Positions 6,656-6,873 of a DNA stretch of 6,873 nucleotides are shown one piece after another; position 1 is the first letter of the stretch; each line of letters opens with the position of its first letter. A model generated the notes under the pieces. That model saw only the letters and a program-made list of their open reading frames with translations, was not told where the DNA came from and did not search any database. The position numbers and the translations under genes were made by a program. This DNA comes from Syntrophomonadaceae bacterium (GTDB taxonomy: Bacteria; Bacillota_B; Syntrophomonadia; Syntrophomonadales; Syntrophomonadaceae), in NCBI GenBank assembly GCA_030627145.1, contig DAOUSQ010000058.1:1-6873 (forward strand), in the 5' to 3' direction.

Positions 6656-6873
6656 TTATTCAAGCCCTACTACCTTAACCCTGGTTTTTTCCTTAATATC
6701 TTCATTAGCATCACGGACTACCAGGTCTCCAGGCTGTAATCCTTCAATAATTTCAAAAAATTCCTGATTTTTGCTCCCAACCTTGACACTGCGGTATACA
6801 ACCCTGTCGTTAACAACTGCTAATACTTCACGGTCTCCGCTATCCCCAATACGGACCGCTTCCCGCGGCAGGA
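6656..6873 (-). CDS. RND efflux periplasmic adaptor (HlyD/MFP family), C-terminal 71 residues
   Basis: This is the 3' end of a leftward gene whose start lies beyond the window. The visible protein begins LPREAVRIGDSGDREVLAVV, continues with NDRVVYRSVKVGSK and EIIEGLQPGDLVV, and ends TRVKVVGLE before a TAA stop. The P-x-x-A-V start of a beta strand, the V-x-VG turn and the GLxPGDxVV motif are typical of the C-terminal beta-barrel and membrane-proximal domains of AcrA/MacA-like membrane fusion proteins. These link an inner-membrane RND or ABC pump to outer parts of the export path, or work outside the membrane in single-membrane bacteria. The partner pump is not visible, so the class of transporter and its substrate cannot be told. 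A probable terminator follows, and it appears to be a separate transcription unit from the chaperone operon. Confidence 0.75.
   Translation of the reverse strand, partial: LPREAVRIGDSGDREVLAVVNDRVVYRSVKVGSKNQEFFEIIEGLQPGDLVVRDANEDIKEKTRVKVVGLE

Overview
The window carries a four-gene protein-disaggregation operon, read entirely on the minus strand (6115 down to 305). The order of transcription is dnaK, a short DnaJ/CbpA-type J-protein, a small CbpM-like chaperone modulator, and clpB. The strong AGGAGG-type ribosome sites, the near-consensus sigma-A promoter, a CtsR-type operator and the AT-rich spacers all suggest a low-to-moderate GC Firmicute, probably a member of the Clostridia in the broad sense. 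The species cannot be named from this window.

Layout from the right. The 3' end of a gene for an RND-type efflux periplasmic adaptor (6656-6873, partial) reads leftward and is followed by a plausible intrinsic terminator (6561-6598). A poorly conserved-looking AT-rich spacer follows, holding only a doubtful small plus-strand ORF. Next is the heat-shock promoter: TTGACT, 17 bases, TATAAT (6284-6312). A heptad-3-heptad CtsR-like operator (6307-6323) covers the -35 box and the bases just upstream. A leader of about 160 nt with a possible hairpin runs to dnaK. The four genes are tightly packed, with gaps of 28, 9 and 5 bp, and the ribosome sites of the third and fourth genes overlap the stop codons of the genes before them. 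A strong hairpin terminator (274-303) starts 1 bp after the clpB stop. To its left is a REP-like GTCCCC-rich repeat, then the 5' part of a broken REP-associated (Y1/IS200-like) tyrosine transposase gene running off the window.

How the genes work together: DnaK and the J-protein bind and deliver aggregated protein, ClpB threads it apart, and the CbpM-like protein probably tunes the J-protein. The unusual points are the absence of grpE and hrcA from the cluster, a J-protein with only two of the usual four zinc-binding CxxCxGxG motifs, a DnaK that carries the nucleotide-domain insertion normally missing from Firmicute DnaK, and apparent CtsR rather than HrcA/CIRCE control. Together these suggest a second, specialised chaperone set rather than the main housekeeping hrcA-grpE-dnaK-dnaJ locus; this last step is inference.
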